Positions 6,053 to 8,059 of a stretch of DNA of 8,059 nt are shown here, piece after piece (positions within the stretch are counted from its first letter, which is position 1; each line of letters opens with the position of its first letter). This DNA is from Rhodobiaceae bacterium. Lineage in GTDB: Bacteria > Pseudomonadota > Alphaproteobacteria > RS24. The notes under the pieces were generated by a model. The model saw only the letters and a program-made list of their open reading frames with translations. It made no database searches and was not told the DNA's origin. A program made the translations under genes and the position numbers. Where the stretch lies: the NCBI GenBank assembly GCA_002683515.1, contig NYTN01000098.1:1-8059 (forward strand), given 5' to 3'.

Positions 6053-6718
6053 ATGAACCATATACTTCATTATCAAATTATTCCAGTGACCCCGCTTCAG
6101 CAGAATTGTACAGTTTTCTGGTCTCCCGAAACCAATCGTGGGGGCATTGTGGATCCGGGTGGCGATTTAAGTCTCATTCGAAATTTTCTGAGTGAGAACG
6201 ACATCACGCTGGAGAAGATATTATGCACGCATGGCCATCTTGATCATGTTGGGGCTGTCTCTGTGCTCGCAAGAGAATTGTCCCTGCCAGTCATTGGGCC
6301 TCATAAGGATGATTTATTTTGGATTGAGGGTCTCCCCGAAGCCGCCGAGACATACGGATTCCAAAATGTTGAGACATTTGTTCCTGACCAGTGGCTTGAG
6401 GATGGGGACAAGGTTGAAGCTGCCGGAGTGACATTTGATGTTATTCATTGTCCAGGGCACACGCCAGGTCATGTGATTTTCTATCAGCCTGATGATAATG
6501 TTGCGATGGTTGGAGATGTGATTTTTCAAGGGTCGATTGGACGAACAGATTTTCCAAAGGGTGACCATCAGCAACTCATCACGTCAATTACACAAAAACT
6601 ATGGCCATTAGGACAAGATGTTACTTTTGTGCCGGGACACGGACCTACTTCAACATTTGGTGAGGAAAGGCGTTCTAATCCTTTTGTATCGGATATGGCG
6701 CTTGGTTACGTTTCTTAA
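6053..6718 (+). CDS. MBL-fold metallo-hydrolase, glyoxalase-II-like (YcbL type)
   Basis: This is a single-domain metallo-beta-lactamase-fold hydrolase of about 221 residues, close to the 215 of E. coli YcbL, predicted cytoplasmic. The metal ligands are visible: THGHLDH (59-65), His136 in CPGHTPGH, Asp155 in VGDVIF and His196 in VPGHGP. GSIGRTDFPKGD (160-171) is the typical signature of the short glyoxalase-II-like group. Members hydrolyse thioesters such as S-lactoylglutathione, or related substrates. The C-terminal substrate-binding domain of classical glyoxalase II is absent, so the true substrate is uncertain. ATG at 6053 is preferred to the adjacent in-frame TTG at 6050; no strong Shine-Dalgarno is seen. 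It lies 39 bases after the peroxidase gene on the same strand, so shared transcription is plausible, and it ends four bases from the convergent monooxygenase gene. Confidence 0.9.
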   Translation: MNHILHYQIIPVTPLQQNCTVFWSPETNRGGIVDPGGDLSLIRNFLSENDITLEKILCTHGHLDHVGAVSVLARELSLPVIGPHKDDLFWIEGLPEAAETYGFQNVETFVPDQWLEDGDKVEAAGVTFDVIHCPGHTPGHVIFYQPDDNVAMVGDVIFQGSIGRTDFPKGDHQQLITSITQKLWPLGQDVTFVPGHGPTSTFGEERRSNPFVSDMALGYVS

Positions 6719-6722
6719 ATAT

Positions 6723-8057
6723 TTACTTAATGTTGTATTCAGAAAAATCTGGCTTGCGCATGTTTAACATATAACGAGTTGCAGACATGGGCCATATTGT
6801 GAAATTCTGCCCATCGCTATCTTTATACCAACTTGAACAACTACCCTGCCACACTGTACCTTTGAGCTGTCCTTGAATGAAGGAATTGAATTTCTCTTGG
6901 CTTGTCGGTTTTGGGTCTAATGAGGTCCAACCATTTTTACGCATTTTCTTAAGGCACTTGACGATATAACTTACCTGCGCCTCAATCATTAAAATTACCG
7001 AATTATGCCCTAAAGCGCTGTTGGGGCCTAGTAGCATGAAGAAGTTTGGGAAACCCGAAACCGCAACTGTTTTATGAGATCGGATATTTTCCCGCCAGCT
7101 CTCTGAAAGTGTTGTCCCGCCGATTCCTTTTACTTCCATTGATGAGAGGATGTTAAATGGGTTGAACCCTGTGGCATAGATAATCACATCAAAACTACGG
7201 CTCTTATCATCGGCATCAGTAATACCGTTTTTTGTGACGGCCTTGACTGCTAGGTTCACCAATTGCACGTGATCTTTTTGTAAAGATTGAAGATAGGAAT
7301 CAATAAACAGTACCCGCTTACATCCAACGGAATAGTCAGGTATCAGTTTGCTGAGAAGTTCGGGGTCTTTAACTTCACGTCTCAGAAAAGCCTCAGCTCT
7401 CATGCGTGCAAGCTTTTGCATAAAGCTGTTTTCACGGAAAGCAGGATGGAGAACAAACTCAGCCCAAAGGAAAATTCTTAATCTTTTTAATAAAGGTATT
7501 ATAGGGATTAATCGCATAAGCTTTAGGGCTCTTCCCGAATATTTTTTATTATCCCTATCCATCATCCAATTGGGTGTGCGCTGGAAAATGGTGAGAGAGG
7601 CGACTTTATCATCTATCTCTGGAACAGCCTGAACGGCGCTGGCGGCATTACCGATAATGGCAACGTTCTTACCGGTCAAGTCGACATTATGGTCCCATTT
7701 AGCTGTATGGAAAGATGCTCCCTTGAAATCTTCAAGTCCTGGAACATTTGGATATGCTGGGCTGTGTAAGCCGCCTAGACCAGAAATAATATAGTCGAAT
7801 TTTTCTTCTTTGTTATTCGCTGATGCGTCAGTGAGGCTGACAACCCATTCATCATTTTGATAAGTAGCCCCGGTAATTTCTGTGTGAAATTGGCATAAGC
7901 GAATTATGCCTGATTTTTCTGAAACATCTTCAAGATAAGCCTGAATGTCTGCACCGCTGGAATATAATTTTGGCCAATCAGTTTTTTGTGCGAAAGAAAA
8001 TGAATATAAATGGGATGGCACATCACAAGACACCCCGGGATATGTGTTTTCGCGCCA
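6723..8057 (-). CDS. Flavin-containing / Baeyer-Villiger-type monooxygenase (5'-partial)
   Basis: This is an NAD(P)H- and FAD-dependent monooxygenase that would insert oxygen into ketones or oxidise heteroatoms. The frame stays open to the right edge and reads WRENTYPG upstream of the GTG at 8033, matching the GTWxxNxYPGxxCD region of this family. The real start and the first FAD-binding GxGxxG site are therefore outside the window, and 8033 is an internal Val. Next come CDVPSHLYSFSF, the Baeyer-Villiger fingerprint FKGASFHTAKW (about 7695-7727) and the NADP-binding site IIGNAASAVQ (about 7629-7658). In the latter the central Gly of GxGxxA is Ala. QRTPNWMMDR, IIYATGFNPF and SGFPNFFMLLGPNSALGHNS follow, all family hallmarks. 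The visible part has 444 codons plus the stop. The substrate cannot be told. It converges on the MBL hydrolase gene with a four-base gap. Confidence 0.9.
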   Translation of the reverse strand, partial: WRENTYPGVSCDVPSHLYSFSFAQKTDWPKLYSSGADIQAYLEDVSEKSGIIRLCQFHTEITGATYQNDEWVVSLTDASANNKEEKFDYIISGLGGLHSPAYPNVPGLEDFKGASFHTAKWDHNVDLTGKNVAIIGNAASAVQAVPEIDDKVASLTIFQRTPNWMMDRDNKKYSGRALKLMRLIPIIPLLKRLRIFLWAEFVLHPAFRENSFMQKLARMRAEAFLRREVKDPELLSKLIPDYSVGCKRVLFIDSYLQSLQKDHVQLVNLAVKAVTKNGITDADDKSRSFDVIIYATGFNPFNILSSMEVKGIGGTTLSESWRENIRSHKTVAVSGFPNFFMLLGPNSALGHNSVILMIEAQVSYIVKCLKKMRKNGWTSLDPKPTSQEKFNSFIQGQLKGTVWQGSCSSWYKDSDGQNFTIWPMSATRYMLNMRKPDFSEYNIK

Positions 8058-8059
8058 AG

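Noticed and set aside
8031..8033. GTG at 8033 as the start of the monooxygenase
   Set aside because: In-frame WRENTYPG upstream matches the conserved family segment and the first FAD-binding site would be missing, so the gene continues past the window edge.

Overview
The window reads as compact chromosomal sequence from a Gram-negative bacterium, most likely an alphaproteobacterium of moderate GC content. The two-subunit (alpha/beta) type of pyruvate dehydrogenase E1 and the close match of its beta subunit to alphaproteobacterial PdhB support this. A marine, streamlined relative (for example SAR116-like) is only a guess. Genes are tightly packed. There is no insertion sequence, tRNA, rRNA or CRISPR array, and no stretch over 300 bases is without a gene.

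Layout, left to right. (1) Plus strand: the 3' part of pdhB (pyruvate dehydrogenase E1 beta, cut by the left edge), abutting a dihydrolipoamide acetyltransferase (E2) gene. The E2 has its subunit-binding and catalytic domains but no lipoyl domain. (2) Minus strand: an FGGY sugar kinase resembling xylulokinase, followed by a crotonase-fold gene. The crotonase gene meets the E2 gene stop to stop with no base between. (3) The 256-base gap from 4176 to 4431 holds an overlooked minus-strand unit: a 29-codon ORF with an exceptionally long Shine-Dalgarno sequence and a strong intrinsic terminator just after it. This unit lies upstream of the kinase on the same strand. It may be a free-standing small-protein gene or a leader with an attenuator. 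(4) Plus strand: a renalase-like FAD oxidoreductase, a secreted glutathione-peroxidase-family protein one base behind it, and an MBL-fold hydrolase of the glyoxalase-II-like (YcbL) type. (5) Minus strand: a flavin monooxygenase of the Baeyer-Villiger/FMO type, cut by the right edge, converging on the hydrolase gene with a 4-base gap.

Functional picture. The left end makes acetyl-CoA from pyruvate. Because the E2 lacks a swinging lipoyl arm, that arm must be supplied elsewhere, most simply by an N-terminal lipoyl domain on E1 beta just outside the window, as known for several alphaproteobacterial PdhB proteins. The oxidoreductase, peroxidase and hydrolase genes look like a small redox/detoxification run, but only the first two are close enough to be confidently co-transcribed. 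The items most worth a second look are the 29-codon minus-strand unit at 4231-4401 and the lipoyl-less E2, whose gene is in the same frame as pdhB across a single TGA.
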